Shown: positions 1 through 6,725 of the stretch, in pieces
How the letters are laid out: each line of letters opens with the position of its first letter
Position numbering within the stretch: position 1 is the stretch's first letter
IMG/VR virus record: IMGVR_UViG_3300037189_015081
Coordinates: 52,682 to 116,681 of that record
Reading direction: 5' to 3' (one strand)
DNA: 64,000 bases
Source of the DNA: a virus
Notes under the pieces: generated by a model
What the model saw: only the letters and a program-made list of their open reading frames with translations
The model's database searches: none
Told to the model about the DNA's origin: nothing
Made by a program: the position numbers and the translations under genes

Positions 1-804
1 TACGTCGGTGGACAGGCCAGTTCGGTAAGTGACGGAAGCTCCGCTGGCGCCAGCAACCCTGACGAAAAGTCCGTCCAGCAGAGCCTGCAGAAGCTTGGAC
101 TCTACAGCGGTCCTATCGACGGTATCTTTGGTCCTAACTCGTGGAAGGGTGTACAGACGTTCCTTACACAGCAGAAGGTCAAGATCGACCACATCGACGG
201 TGTTCCCGACGCTGAGACCAACCGCGGTCTGCAGACGTACGCCAAGAAAGGTGGTTACACTGGTCCCGTTGACGGTATCCTTGGACCAAAGTCCTGGGCT
301 GGTTTTGCTGCCGCGTTGAAGAAGGCACCTGCACCTGCACCTGCTGCCGCTGCACCAGCCGCAACTCCTGCGCCAGCTGCAACGCCAGTTGCTGACGCAG
401 CAGCGCCTGCCCCGGTCGCCACACCAGTCGCTGACGCACCAGCAAAAACCGATGCGCCAGCAGCCGTGCCAGTCGCAAAAAAGACAGCGCCTAAAAAACC
501 AGCACCAGCACCCGTACCCGTATCCAAAGAAATCCTTGAAGAACAGGAGAAGGAAATCGCTACTCTAAACGAACAACCACAGAACCAGAACCTTGGCGCG
601 ATCCTTCCAAACCCGGAAAGCCGTCGCATCGCATACGCCGTTTACACTGGCGCGTCGGTACTCGTAACCAACGTCGCCATTGGCTACTCCGCTCTGCACG
701 CAGAGTTCCCGGGTTGGTTGACCGTCGCCATCGCGGTAATTGGTAACCTGGCAGTGCCATTCGGTGCACTCGCCATCGCGAACTCTTCACCCAAAAAGAA
801 GTAA
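1..804 (+). CDS. Peptidoglycan-binding lysis protein with holin-like C-terminus (5' end outside window)
   Basis: Frame 1 is open from the first base, so the start lies upstream. The visible 267 residues begin with peptidoglycan-binding repeats: two units carry a Y(S/T)GP(I/V)DG(I/F) turn followed by GP(N/K)SW, typical of PGBD_1 domains of endolysins. Next comes an Ala/Pro-rich linker (about residues 104-175), then a charged stretch and two hydrophobic segments (about 207-228 and 238-261) ending in KKK. Two membrane spans with a basic tail look like a small phage holin, so this may be an endolysin carrying its own membrane segment. The catalytic domain, if any, is not in the window. It is followed by a strong hairpin terminator. 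Confidence 0.85.
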   Translation, partial: YVGGQASSVSDGSSAGASNPDEKSVQQSLQKLGLYSGPIDGIFGPNSWKGVQTFLTQQKVKIDHIDGVPDAETNRGLQTYAKKGGYTGPVDGILGPKSWAGFAAALKKAPAPAPAAAAPAATPAPAATPVADAAAPAPVATPVADAPAKTDAPAAVPVAKKTAPKKPAPAPVPVSKEILEEQEKEIATLNEQPQNQNLGAILPNPESRRIAYAVYTGASVLVTNVAIGYSALHAEFPGWLTVAIAVIGNLAVPFGALAIANSSPKKK

Positions 805-823
805 CCACGCGAACAAATGAAGA

Positions 824-851
824 AACCTCCCTGGTGAAAACCGGGGAGGTT
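824..851. terminator. Bidirectional rho-independent terminator
   Basis: AACCTCCCTGG pairs with CCGGGGAGGTT around a TGAAAA loop and is followed by TCTTCTTTT. It sits between the convergent lysis gene and the leftward gene at 871, and the opposite strand is also T-rich after the stem. Confidence 0.85.
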
Positions 852-870
852 CTTCTTTTACGCGAGGAAA

Positions 871-1005
871 CTAAACCTGCTTAGTTACAAGGCGACCCTT
901 AGCGTGATCAAAAACCTTTGGGCGCTTCTTATACGCCTTGTGGTTGTTACGATCCGTGGTCTCCTTTGCGACAGGCTTACCGCCGCCACCCTTACCTTTA
1001 GCCAT
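871..1005 (-). CDS. Small basic hypothetical protein, 44 aa
   Basis: Reading leftward from ATG at 1005 gives a 44-residue product beginning MAKGKGGGGKP and rich in Lys and Arg. A GGAT-containing purine stretch precedes the ATG. It ends 20 nt from the bidirectional terminator and lies just downstream of the leftward membrane protein gene, so it is probably the last gene of that transcript. A glycine-rich, strongly basic composition suggests nucleic-acid or envelope contact, but no family is recognised. Confidence 0.75.
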   Translation of the reverse strand: MAKGKGGGGKPVAKETTDRNNHKAYKKRPKVFDHAKGRLVTKQV

Positions 1006-1022
1006 GAGTAGATCCTATCCGG

Positions 1023-1835
1023 TTAGTTTAAAACAATTGCCTTGGCAAACACGACACGTGACGCCATTTTTGACGCGCTAATAATCGCCAATGGTGCAGC
1101 AACACTTAGCATGGTACCGGCCCAGAGACGAGGTTCAGCCCAGTCAAAGTTCCAGTAGTTCAAGGTGTGGAACGCGTTGGCAACAACCGCTACCACGCCA
1201 AAGGCAAACATGCCAAGGACCGCACCAAAGGTTTTCTCCTTGCGACCATTATCGTCAACACGTGACGCTAAAACAAGGTACGCGATAAGGAACAACAGGT
1301 ACATCAACTCGATGAAGAAAAAGAACAACCCGCCCATCCAGGCTTGCGACAAGCCAACAAACTGGGCAACCGCGGTAATCCCGTTATATGAAACAATCGC
1401 CGATGAAACAAAGGCAAGTGAAATACCAGCAATCCATAACCAGAGAACAAGGCGCTGATCAATCTGCACCTTTGGTGCGCGACGCTCCTCCTGGTGTTGG
1501 TAACGACGCAACCTTTGCAAACGTGCCTCGTCACGAAGAAGATCGTGCTCCAATCGCGCGGGTTCATCAACACTGGTAGACGCAGACGGCGCCTGTACAG
1601 GGACCGGGATAGGAACCGTCACGGCGGCAGGTTCATACTCTGGAACCTGTTCCGTTGCGTCAGGTAACACGTCAACAAGCGGCACACGCTCCAGCGTCGC
1701 GATCTCATCAAGTGTTAGCACAGGGACATCGGAAACCACCTGTGCCGGGAATGAGGCAGGTGGCGGGGCCGGGGCTGGTTCCGGTACCTGTGCTTGAGGG
1801 TCAAACCCAAAAGGGTCAATTTGTCTTGCGTCCAT
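1023..1835 (-). CDS. Four-span membrane protein, DUF2637-like
   Basis: The first half (about residues 1-125) is acidic, Pro/Ala/Val-rich and probably disordered or cytoplasmic. The second half holds four hydrophobic segments (roughly 131-151, 160-187, 204-222, 240-262), including a SYNG motif in the first pair. This resembles DUF2637-type membrane proteins of actinobacteria and their mobile elements, where the role is unclear. ATG at 1835 is 7 nt from a perfect TATAAT, so the mRNA should be leaderless. The DUF assignment is by resemblance only. Confidence 0.82.
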   Translation of the reverse strand: MDARQIDPFGFDPQAQVPEPAPAPPPASFPAQVVSDVPVLTLDEIATLERVPLVDVLPDATEQVPEYEPAAVTVPIPVPVQAPSASTSVDEPARLEHDLLRDEARLQRLRRYQHQEERRAPKVQIDQRLVLWLWIAGISLAFVSSAIVSYNGITAVAQFVGLSQAWMGGLFFFFIELMYLLFLIAYLVLASRVDDNGRKEKTFGAVLGMFAFGVVAVVANAFHTLNYWNFDWAEPRLWAGTMLSVAAPLAIISASKMASRVVFAKAIVLN

Positions 1836-1842
1836 AGGTTTG

Positions 1843-1848
1843 ATTATA
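1843..1848 (-). promoter_or_regulatory. -10 element of a leaderless promoter
   Basis: TATAAT on the minus strand followed by CAAACCT and then the ATG at 1835. No room remains for a Shine-Dalgarno site. Confidence 0.7.
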
Positions 1849-1882
1849 CCCTAAAACAGGATTAATGGATCACCAACTGTTA

Positions 1883-1888
1883 TACAAT
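1883..1888 (+). promoter_or_regulatory. -10 element of a leaderless promoter
   Basis: TACAAT, six bases (CATTCC), then ATG at 1895. It lies back to back with the leftward promoter at 1843-1848. Confidence 0.65.
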
Positions 1889-1894
1889 CATTCC

Positions 1895-2083
1895 ATGGCG
1901 ATAAGCAAAAACGACCTGATCGAACACCTTGTAGAGGTGTTACTTGTCGACCATGGATACGACGATGACAATGAACTCGAATGGGACCCTGAGGACCCTG
2001 AAAGCCAGTATTCCATTATCCGCGACGACGTGGAACTAATCATCGAGGTCCTTGAAAACATCGGGTTACTCAGCGAAAACTAG
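1895..2083 (+). CDS. Small acidic hypothetical protein, 62 aa
   Basis: I place the start at the second in-frame ATG (1895) because TACAAT lies exactly 6 nt upstream, the spacing seen at other leaderless genes here; an upstream ATG at 1865 has no such support. The product starts MAISKNDLIEHLVEVLL, is very acidic in the middle (WDPEDPES) and predicted mostly helical. It converges on the gene at 2080-2307 and the two stop codons share the four bases CTAG. No family is recognised. Confidence 0.7.
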   Translation: MAISKNDLIEHLVEVLLVDHGYDDDNELEWDPEDPESQYSIIRDDVELIIEVLENIGLLSEN

Positions 2084-2307
2084 CGCTTAAGCAGCTTATC
2101 CGTTTCATCGACAATGTCGTCAATCAACGGTAGCAATCGCGCACTATACCTTGACCAGTGGTGACCACAAAACATCAAGGGCAGTTGTAGCGTTGCAATA
2201 CTCACCATTACATACGCCTGTGCCCCGCAGGAATCACAGCGATCCGAGGCGGTGAGAATCTCAAACGCCTGATCCGGGTTGGCATTAGGTAGGGTGTCAG
2301 TGTCCAT
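2080..2307 (-). CDS. DUF7455-like zinc-binding protein
   Basis: Start chosen at the ATG 7 nt after a TATGAT hexamer. The 75-residue product has a CDSCGAQAYV block and a later FCGHHW block. I recognise this C-x2-C plus C-x2-H arrangement from DUF7455 proteins, common small zinc proteins in actinobacteria and their phages. A single zinc site made by the two Cys and the C/H pair is likely. Function is unknown. It overlaps the stop of the converging gene at 2083. Confidence 0.82.
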   Translation of the reverse strand: MDTDTLPNANPDQAFEILTASDRCDSCGAQAYVMVSIATLQLPLMFCGHHWSRYSARLLPLIDDIVDETDKLLKR

Positions 2308-2314
2308 TACAACA

Positions 2315-2320
2315 ATCATA
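2315..2320 (-). promoter_or_regulatory. -10 element of a leaderless promoter
   Basis: TATGAT on the minus strand, then TGTTGTA and ATG at 2307. Confidence 0.6.
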
Positions 2321-2432
2321 CATAAAACAACCAATAGCGACTAGGCTAAACGCCAAAACTAGTGGCGCTCAGACACTCTCTAAGACACTTTCAACCCTGC
2401 GCCAGGGTAAATACATGCCGGAAAAACAGGCA

Positions 2433-2438
2433 TATAGT
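2433..2438 (+). promoter_or_regulatory. -10 element of a leaderless promoter
   Basis: TATAGT, six bases (CAATAT), ATG at 2445. Confidence 0.65.
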
Positions 2439-2444
2439 CAATAT

Positions 2445-2681
2445 ATGAGCACCCTGGTCAAACCCGATGAAGCAGTAAACACTGACACTGGTGACCATGA
2501 CAAGTTCGCCCACTACGCGGAACGCGGCGAGGTCGTGCGCGCCTATATCGAAGGCATCCCGATCATCGCACTCTGCGGAAAAATATGGGTACCATTCGGT
2601 GACCCGACCAAGTACCCGGTATGCCAGACGTGTAAGGAAATAATGGATGCGCTATTCATCGGTGAAGGACATGAACAGTGA
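2445..2681 (+). CDS. DUF3039 family protein
   Basis: The 78-residue product contains DKFAHYAERGEVV, then ALCGKIWVPFGDP, then CQTCKEI. This order (FAHY, ALCGK-WVP, C-x2-C) is the signature of DUF3039, a short protein encoded by most actinobacteria and many of their phages; two cysteine pairs probably bind zinc. The start at 2445 is favoured over 2415 because the family begins there and a -10 hexamer sits 6 nt upstream. Its stop overlaps the GTG of the next gene. Confidence 0.88.
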   Translation: MSTLVKPDEAVNTDTGDHDKFAHYAERGEVVRAYIEGIPIIALCGKIWVPFGDPTKYPVCQTCKEIMDALFIGEGHEQ

Positions 2682-2836
2682 TTAAATACGGTTACCAGTG
2701 CGAGCGACACCATATGATCTGGGAGGACGGTGAACACATCCCTGGAATGGAACTATCCTGCCCTAAATGTGGTGAACCAATGACACTGCTATACATGGTA
2801 AGTGAATACCAGCGGCAAGGTAAGGACAGGAACTAG
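2678..2836 (+). CDS. Zinc-ribbon-like small protein, 52 aa
   Basis: A GTG at 2678 overlaps the previous stop (GTGA), a sign of translational coupling. The product has YQCERHHMIW near its start and CPKCGEPM later, which together give a plausible Cys/His zinc ribbon. It converges on the leftward gene at 2833, and the stops of the two share CTAG. Confidence 0.8.
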   Translation: MIKYGYQCERHHMIWEDGEHIPGMELSCPKCGEPMTLLYMVSEYQRQGKDRN

Positions 2837-3090
2837 TCCTCGTCGTCATCCCATTCAATGCCGTCATCGTCATCATCGGAAGACACGGAAATACCCACGC
2901 CGCCTTCCATGAAAAAATAACTGGTCAACCGTAAAGCCTGCTGCTCAGAAAAACCAGCCGACATGAACGTGATAAACAGTTCATGCATATAGAGCGCGTC
3001 CATTTGCAAGGACGTCAATGAGCTGCTCGTGAGTTCCTCGAGACTCTCAGTTTCACTGATCTCGGGTTCTTCAAACTCTTCACTATCCAA
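2833..3090 (-). CDS. Acidic hypothetical phage protein
   Basis: The frame is open to an ATG at 3123, but the best ribosome site, GCAGGAGGTG, lies 6 nt before a TTG at 3090, so I use that start (85 aa). The product is acidic at both ends (EEFEEPEISETESLEE; SSDDDDDGIEWDDDED) with a central helical region holding MHELFITFMSAGFSEQQA. That centre resembles a short helical module seen in several actinophage proteins of unknown role. Alternative start: 3123. Confidence 0.75.
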   Translation of the reverse strand: MDSEEFEEPEISETESLEELTSSSLTSLQMDALYMHELFITFMSAGFSEQQALRLTSYFFMEGGVGISVSSDDDDDGIEWDDDED

Positions 3091-3178
3091 AGAGAGCACC
3101 TCCTGCAGGTTCACATACAACAATACCGTGGGTACAACCTGGTTGAGCTTGATGACGCGCGCCTTTTAAATAACATAA

Positions 3179-3205
3179 ACCCGCGAGGTAAACACCTACA
3201 CGGGT
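3179..3205 (-). terminator. Hairpin ending the leftward block
   Basis: ACCCG/CGGGT outer stem and AGGT/ACCT inner stem. On the minus strand it is followed by a T-rich stretch and lies downstream of the stop at 3225. Confidence 0.5.
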
Positions 3206-3224
3206 CTATATTAGTGCTTTGAGA

Positions 3225-3473
3225 CTAGTCCGAAACCTTACCCTCAGCGCGAAGTTTAGCCATGATCTGCTCACCGAGCGCAAGCATCTCCTGCGTAAAC
3301 GCGTCACCGTCATCGATACGCGAACGACGAACCGTGTGACCACCAGGCGCGTACCTGAGAGCGGTATCGCGGGAAACACCCAGATACTCCGCGATCCGGT
3401 CGTGCGACCAGCCATTCGCACGCAATGAGCGCATCTCGCGAATCATTCTTTCGGTAACCTTTACATACTTCAA
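3225..3473 (-). CDS. Helix-turn-helix DNA-binding protein
   Basis: 82 residues. Positions about 8-42 (MIREMRSLRANGWSHDRIAE then YLGVSRDTALRYA) match a homeodomain-like/sigma-region-4-like helix-turn-helix with the GVSRDT recognition turn. The remainder is charged and helical. It is the last gene of a leftward chain in which each start overlaps the previous stop, so it is probably co-expressed with the five genes upstream and may regulate them. Confidence 0.85.
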   Translation of the reverse strand: MKYVKVTERMIREMRSLRANGWSHDRIAEYLGVSRDTALRYAPGGHTVRRSRIDDGDAFTQEMLALGEQIMAKLRAEGKVSD

Positions 3474-3757
3474 AGTGAAGCCTCCTCGATACTTACGACC
3501 CTCGTGGTCCAGCGAAACGTTGTAATCTCTGGGTCAATCGCGATAGCACTCGACGATATACCCATAAGTTGATCAACGGAACAATCAATGGCGATGAAAT
3601 CAAACCAGTCATGATCCCCGCGAAGAGTAGACGCGTCAACGGCTCCAGGGAACCGTATCGCCCGGTAACTGTCAAGGTCAATGATGTATGTGCTACTCAT
3701 GGTTGTCACCTTGTACTTACCAGTCAGGCGATCATTCAATGTCGTAATGTCACTCAC
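3470..3757 (-). CDS. Hypothetical protein, 95 aa
   Basis: Starts ATG at 3757, overlapping the previous gene's stop by 4 nt, and itself overlaps the next start (3470-3473). The product mixes beta-type segments (YKVTTMSSTYIIDLDSYRAI; WFDFIAIDCSVD) and looks like a small globular domain. No family recognised. An internal ATG (codon 20) is possible but has no better ribosome site. Confidence 0.8.
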   Translation of the reverse strand: MSDITTLNDRLTGKYKVTTMSSTYIIDLDSYRAIRFPGAVDASTLRGDHDWFDFIAIDCSVDQLMGISSSAIAIDPEITTFRWTTRVVSIEEASL

Positions 3758-3951
3758 TGAGAGTCTCCCTTAATAAGCGCAAGAGCAAAACAGGCCGCGC
3801 AATCATCAATGTACATTTTCTTATCCCCTTGATGTTGCGCCGTGAACTCGCTATGCTCAGAATCAAGCAGCGCGATAATACGCTCACGTTCCATCCACTC
3901 ACCAGTAGCAATCCCGAGCTGGTACGCGTCCTCGACGCTATCCCCTGTCAC
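3754..3951 (-). CDS. Hypothetical protein, 65 aa
   Basis: Short helical protein with the stretch AYQLGIATGEWMERERIIALL and a C-terminal CAACFALALI. The first part resembles the (Y-x-G)-x4-ERERI-x2-LL pattern of many small phage proteins that start with a Gly-rich turn and a charged helix; the gene at 4564-4707 has the same pattern. Overlaps both neighbours. Confidence 0.8.
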   Translation of the reverse strand: MTGDSVEDAYQLGIATGEWMERERIIALLDSEHSEFTAQHQGDKKMYIDDCAACFALALIKGDSQ

Positions 3952-4346
3952 TTCTCCATCCCGTACTTTGAATGATCAATCGAAAGATCAATACCCGCCA
4001 GGCGAAGCTCATTGATAATCGCGTCAATGTTCCACTTAATCGCGTCACGCTGAACAGGCAGCATCAACCCGTAAAACTCTGGTTCACCAAACAACTCTTC
4101 AAGAACCCGGATCTCATATTCCCCGGTTTTCTTATCGATCAAAAGATTAAAGGTAATGTCCTTACCAACAGACCTGGACAAATACCAGTGTGTACCTCGC
4201 TGGTCAATAAACCCGAGATTGCGCATCTTATCCACTACCGGAGAATGCTTCTGTTGCTCAGCGTTCTCCCTTGTTTTCGCAAAAACACGAACCACGACGT
4301 ATACGAGAAGTATACCAATCGCTACAAAAATCATTTTCAGTCTCAC
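3948..4346 (-). CDS. Single-span membrane-anchored protein
   Basis: 132 residues. An N-terminal hydrophobic segment (about residues 4-23, MIFVAIGILLVYVVVRVF) is followed by a basic patch, indicating a membrane anchor with most of the protein on one side. The soluble part alternates short strands and helices (THWYLSRSVGKDITFNLLID). No family recognised. Member of the overlapping leftward operon. Confidence 0.82.
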   Translation of the reverse strand: MRLKMIFVAIGILLVYVVVRVFAKTRENAEQQKHSPVVDKMRNLGFIDQRGTHWYLSRSVGKDITFNLLIDKKTGEYEIRVLEELFGEPEFYGLMLPVQRDAIKWNIDAIINELRLAGIDLSIDHSKYGMEK

Positions 4347-4567
4347 TTAAACAGGTTACCCGGTACTCGGCTACCAGTGTTCACAATCTCGATGACACGA
4401 GAAAGACTAACAAGAAGCCATTGCGCGTTTTCAAGCTCGAGTTCCTGTGCGTACTCGTCATTTAAATCCCGTACAATACGGTCACGCTCAAGCGCAACAG
4501 CGTCACAGGCGGGGCAGGTGTCCTCTTCCGAAAAGAAAACATTGTGTTTCTCGCAACTAGGATTCAC
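4343..4567 (-). CDS. Zinc-finger-like small protein with coiled segment
   Basis: 74 residues from a GTG at 4567. The N-terminus has C-x2-H (CEKH) and CPAC, together a candidate C2HC zinc site. The remainder is a long charged helix (ERDRIVRDLNDEYAQELELE). The start overlaps the stop of the 47-residue gene upstream and the stop overlaps the next start, so it is translated as part of the chain. Confidence 0.8.
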   Translation of the reverse strand: MNPSCEKHNVFFSEEDTCPACDAVALERDRIVRDLNDEYAQELELENAQWLLVSLSRVIEIVNTGSRVPGNLFK

Positions 4568-4707
4568 TTTGGGTCGCCACCAATACGATCCTTGAGCGCG
4601 CTCTTCTCGTCATCGGTCAACCATTTAACAGCGTCAAGTATTCGTAAAACACGTTCGCGTTCATGTTGAATACCCTGGCGGTATGCCCTTGTGTTCTTGT
4701 TCTCCAC
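4564..4707 (-). CDS. Small helical protein, 47 aa
   Basis: GTG at 4707 preceded by GAGGTG; product begins VENKNTRAYRQGIQHERERV and ends DRIGGDPK. It has the same Tyr-x2-Gly-x4-ERERV-x2-L layout as the protein at 3754-3951, so the two could share an origin. The TGA overlaps the GTG of the next gene. It opens the six-gene chain 4707 to 3225. Confidence 0.75.
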   Translation of the reverse strand: MENKNTRAYRQGIQHERERVLRILDAVKWLTDDEKSALKDRIGGDPK

Positions 4708-4737
4708 CTTACACCTCTTCTCCTTGGATCAATGTTT

Positions 4738-4752
4738 ACCCGTTACGCGGGT
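4738..4752 (-). terminator. Small hairpin between leftward units
   Basis: ACCCG and CGGGT around TTACG in the 58-nt gap between the genes at 4766 and 4707. It may end the upstream unit; no clear T tract. Confidence 0.3.
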
Positions 4753-4765
4753 GCGCAAAGGGAAC

Positions 4766-5038
4766 CTAGTCATCACCCTGTCGACGTGACAGGAGCAACA
4801 TTGCGTGTTTAAACCCTGCCTCAAATGAAACCTTGTCAACGTTCAAAGGGAGACAGTTATCGTCGTGCACATGCGCCTCGGTTTCCTCGAGAATATCGAG
4901 ACCACGTAGACGACCGCGAACAACACCCTGGTAGTGCGCGTAGTGTAATACCTCGTTAAACACGCTCTCAAGGAGTTCACGATGCGACCGGTCCAGGTTC
5001 TTAAACTTGAAACCGTACCTGTTCTTTTTCTTTGTCAC
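4766..5038 (-). CDS. Hypothetical protein, 90 aa
   Basis: GTG at 5038 overlaps the stop of the upstream gene (GTGA). The product is basic at its start (MTKKKNRYGFKFKN) and helical afterwards, with GRLRGLDIL and FKHAMLLLSRR near its ends. No motif identifies a function. Confidence 0.8.
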   Translation of the reverse strand: MTKKKNRYGFKFKNLDRSHRELLESVFNEVLHYAHYQGVVRGRLRGLDILEETEAHVHDDNCLPLNVDKVSFEAGFKHAMLLLSRRQGDD

Positions 5039-5340
5039 TGGGTACCTGCCAGTTTTCGTTCAACGTACTCGATACCACGCTGATGAGCGGCAAGGGCGTC
5101 ATCGAGTGTGTGGGTGCGCTCAACCCAGTCGTCCTGGAAATCACTGTCGGGTGGGAAAACCATTGTCTCAAAGATCAATGGTTTCTTATGCTTACCCCAG
5201 TCGTCGATACCAAGCCAGACCGTTGAGACAAACCAGCCGTCGATCTTCTTGGATGCAACATGGCGATACTCCTGGTCACTGAACAACTCAAGGAGCTTTT
5301 CCCGGGTAATCGGTTTACCTGTTTTGTCGAAGTACTTCAC
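5035..5340 (-). CDS. Conserved phage hypothetical protein, 101 aa
   Basis: GTG at 5340 with GGAAAGG upstream. The sequence reads MKYFDKTGKPIT, then VASKKIDGWFVSTVWLGIDD, then a stretch with FETMVF and a charged C-terminal helix. I recognise the pattern (Y-D-x2-G-x-P, then VSTVWLG-x-D and P-x-I-FETMVF) as a widespread phage protein of unknown function, often encoded in early regions of phages of many hosts. Coupled to the gene at 4766-5038. Confidence 0.85.
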   Translation of the reverse strand: MKYFDKTGKPITREKLLELFSDQEYRHVASKKIDGWFVSTVWLGIDDWGKHKKPLIFETMVFPPDSDFQDDWVERTHTLDDALAAHQRGIEYVERKLAGTQ

Positions 5341-5361
5341 TGCGTCACTGCCTTTCCTATG

Positions 5362-5820
5362 CTACGCGTTTGCCCGAATAGCTGCGCGCTGTACACCGAA
5401 ATAGAGAGGTTGCGATGAGGACAGGCCGAGACCCTTCGCGATCTTTGCAAGGGAAACACCGTTCTCATACTCGAGTGCGAGCTGGTCGTGGTACGCCTCT
5501 GGTCCTTGAAGCTTTGCCTCGCGAATACGCTCAATGGCGAGCTCGGTTTCCTCCGGGGTTGCACGTGAACGTGAACGATTTGGCAGGGCGGGTAGTTCAC
5601 TTGTCATAACGCGCCGACGCAACCCAGCGTATGTTACGCCGAGTTCCTTTGCCATGGCGACAAGGCTACCACCCTTATCCGTGTATTCAACGAGAAGTCG
5701 AGTGTATTCGCGGCTGGCCTCATGCTCGGGTGTTACATGCGTACGTGAACCATACGCCCGTTTTGCGAGTGGGAGAAGACGCTCAAGCTGCGCGCCATAC
5801 TCGCTAACAAGGTCAGTCAT
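5362..5820 (-). CDS. Protein with two helix-turn-helix-like repeats
   Basis: 152 residues. Two stretches look like helix-turn-helix units: VAMAKELGVTYAGLRRRV (about 54-71) and LAKIAKGLGLSSSQPLYFGV (about 124-143). The GVTYAGLRRRV turn is echoed in the protein at 31323-31823 (GVTYRAMARRLG). A DNA-binding role is inferred. GAAAGGA lies about 13 nt before the ATG. Confidence 0.82.
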   Translation of the reverse strand: MTDLVSEYGAQLERLLPLAKRAYGSRTHVTPEHEASREYTRLLVEYTDKGGSLVAMAKELGVTYAGLRRRVMTSELPALPNRSRSRATPEETELAIERIREAKLQGPEAYHDQLALEYENGVSLAKIAKGLGLSSSQPLYFGVQRAAIRANA

Positions 5821-5844
5821 TGTGTTGTTGTTCCTTTCAGTTGC

Positions 5845-6144
5845 CTAGTCGACGAGAATGTCAACAAGGATTTTCAGTGTTTTTACAGAGAATAGTTGCA
5901 CCGTGACAAGTGCGCGTAACGCGGTTTCGATCGAGGATATAAAGGTACCAGTTACCTTGTGGTTGACCGGGTCCTCAAGAGTGAACACACCGGTTGCGCC
6001 CCTAGCGGCGCTTGATGGTTCAAATGTTAGTGAACCAAGGTCAACACCGGCGCATGGTAGCGATAACCCGTCAATGGCGAGTGATATTGCCTGTTGGGCT
6101 ATTTCCTCGTCGACACCGGTAACGGTGACGTGTACAGTGTACAA
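5845..6144 (-). CDS. Hypothetical protein, 99 aa
   Basis: The open frame reaches 6186, but AAAGGAG lies 6 nt before a TTG at 6144, so I start there (MYTVHVTVTGVDEEI after initiation). The product is rich in beta-forming residues and ends with a hydrophobic VKTLKILVDILVD. No family is recognised. It has its own TATAAT at 6192-6197 and is the first strongly expressed-looking gene left of the control region. Confidence 0.72.
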   Translation of the reverse strand: MYTVHVTVTGVDEEIAQQAISLAIDGLSLPCAGVDLGSLTFEPSSAARGATGVFTLEDPVNHKVTGTFISSIETALRALVTVQLFSVKTLKILVDILVD

Positions 6145-6191
6145 GGGTGTCTCCTTTGTAATTGTCCTTACGTGATCCCCCTGCAAAAACC

Positions 6192-6197
6192 ATTATA
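6192..6197 (-). promoter_or_regulatory. -10 element for the gene at 5845-6144
   Basis: TATAAT on the minus strand, about 48 nt before the TTG start, leaving a leader with a Shine-Dalgarno site. Confidence 0.55.
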
Positions 6198-6223
6198 TAC
6201 GTGGTTTATGCTTTTTGGTACAA

Positions 6224-6505
6224 CTACCGGTACCTGTCGTCATCCTCGTCACGGTCATGAAGCGGGTCAGGGTCCATGAATGGTCCAACATCGCGCCAAG
6301 CGATCTCGCGGGTGCGCAGCGTAAGCTCCTGTGCCGCGGCGGTAATGTCCTCTGAAAGGAGCATCAGGTCAACCCGGTCATCAACGGTTTCAGGGTCGTT
6401 GACGCGTTCATTGAGTACATTGAGCGTGTTGAGTACCGTGCGCATTGCGCGCATGGTGCGTTCAGTGCGCACTTCTCGGTCCATGTCCATGTGTACATCG
6501 TACAT
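6224..6505 (-). CDS. Acidic helical hypothetical protein
   Basis: The frame stays open to 6757, but the upstream part translates repetitive DNA into a low-complexity basic tract (RKIRKIRKIRKK). I prefer ATG at 6505, giving 93 residues starting MYDVHMDMDREV. It contains a long helix (ERTMRAMRTVLNTLNVLNER) and an acidic tail (DRDEDDDRYR). No strong ribosome site is visible, so the start is uncertain. Confidence 0.6.
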   Translation of the reverse strand: MYDVHMDMDREVRTERTMRAMRTVLNTLNVLNERVNDPETVDDRVDLMLLSEDITAAAQELTLRTREIAWRDVGPFMDPDPLHDRDEDDDRYR

Positions 6506-6532
6506 TGCGGTGTAGAAACCGAGTGGTCTTTT

Positions 6533-6612
6533 CTTGCGTATCTTGCGTATCTTGCGTATCTTGCGTTTTGTCCGGCGTTCTGTCTTGCGTGTATCCTGCG
6601 CGTATCCTGCGT
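6533..6612. repeat. Tandem 9-bp repeat CTTGCGTAT
   Basis: Three perfect copies at 6533-6559, a fourth partial one to 6568, then degenerate CTTGCGTGTATCCTGCG units to 6612. It sits just right of the gene at 6224-6505. Confidence 0.8.
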
Positions 6613-6725
6613 TTAGGCGCCGGGCGGGCACCCTGGAACACGGCGCGGCGGGGTGTGAAACTCTGGCGGGCAGGCTAAAAGCGGAGGCGGCGGAGGGAGA
6701 AAAGGGGAGAGTTTTTTGACAAAAA
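6613..6725. other. Gene-free purine-rich stretch
   Basis: GC-rich then G/A-rich DNA ending in a run of six T and TTGACA at 6716-6721. No credible gene; the open minus frame here is low complexity. Confidence 0.5.

Noticed and set aside
255-629. Ala/Gly-rich reading frame on the minus strand
   Set aside because: Mirror image of the Ala/Pro-rich linker of the lysis protein; no start signals.
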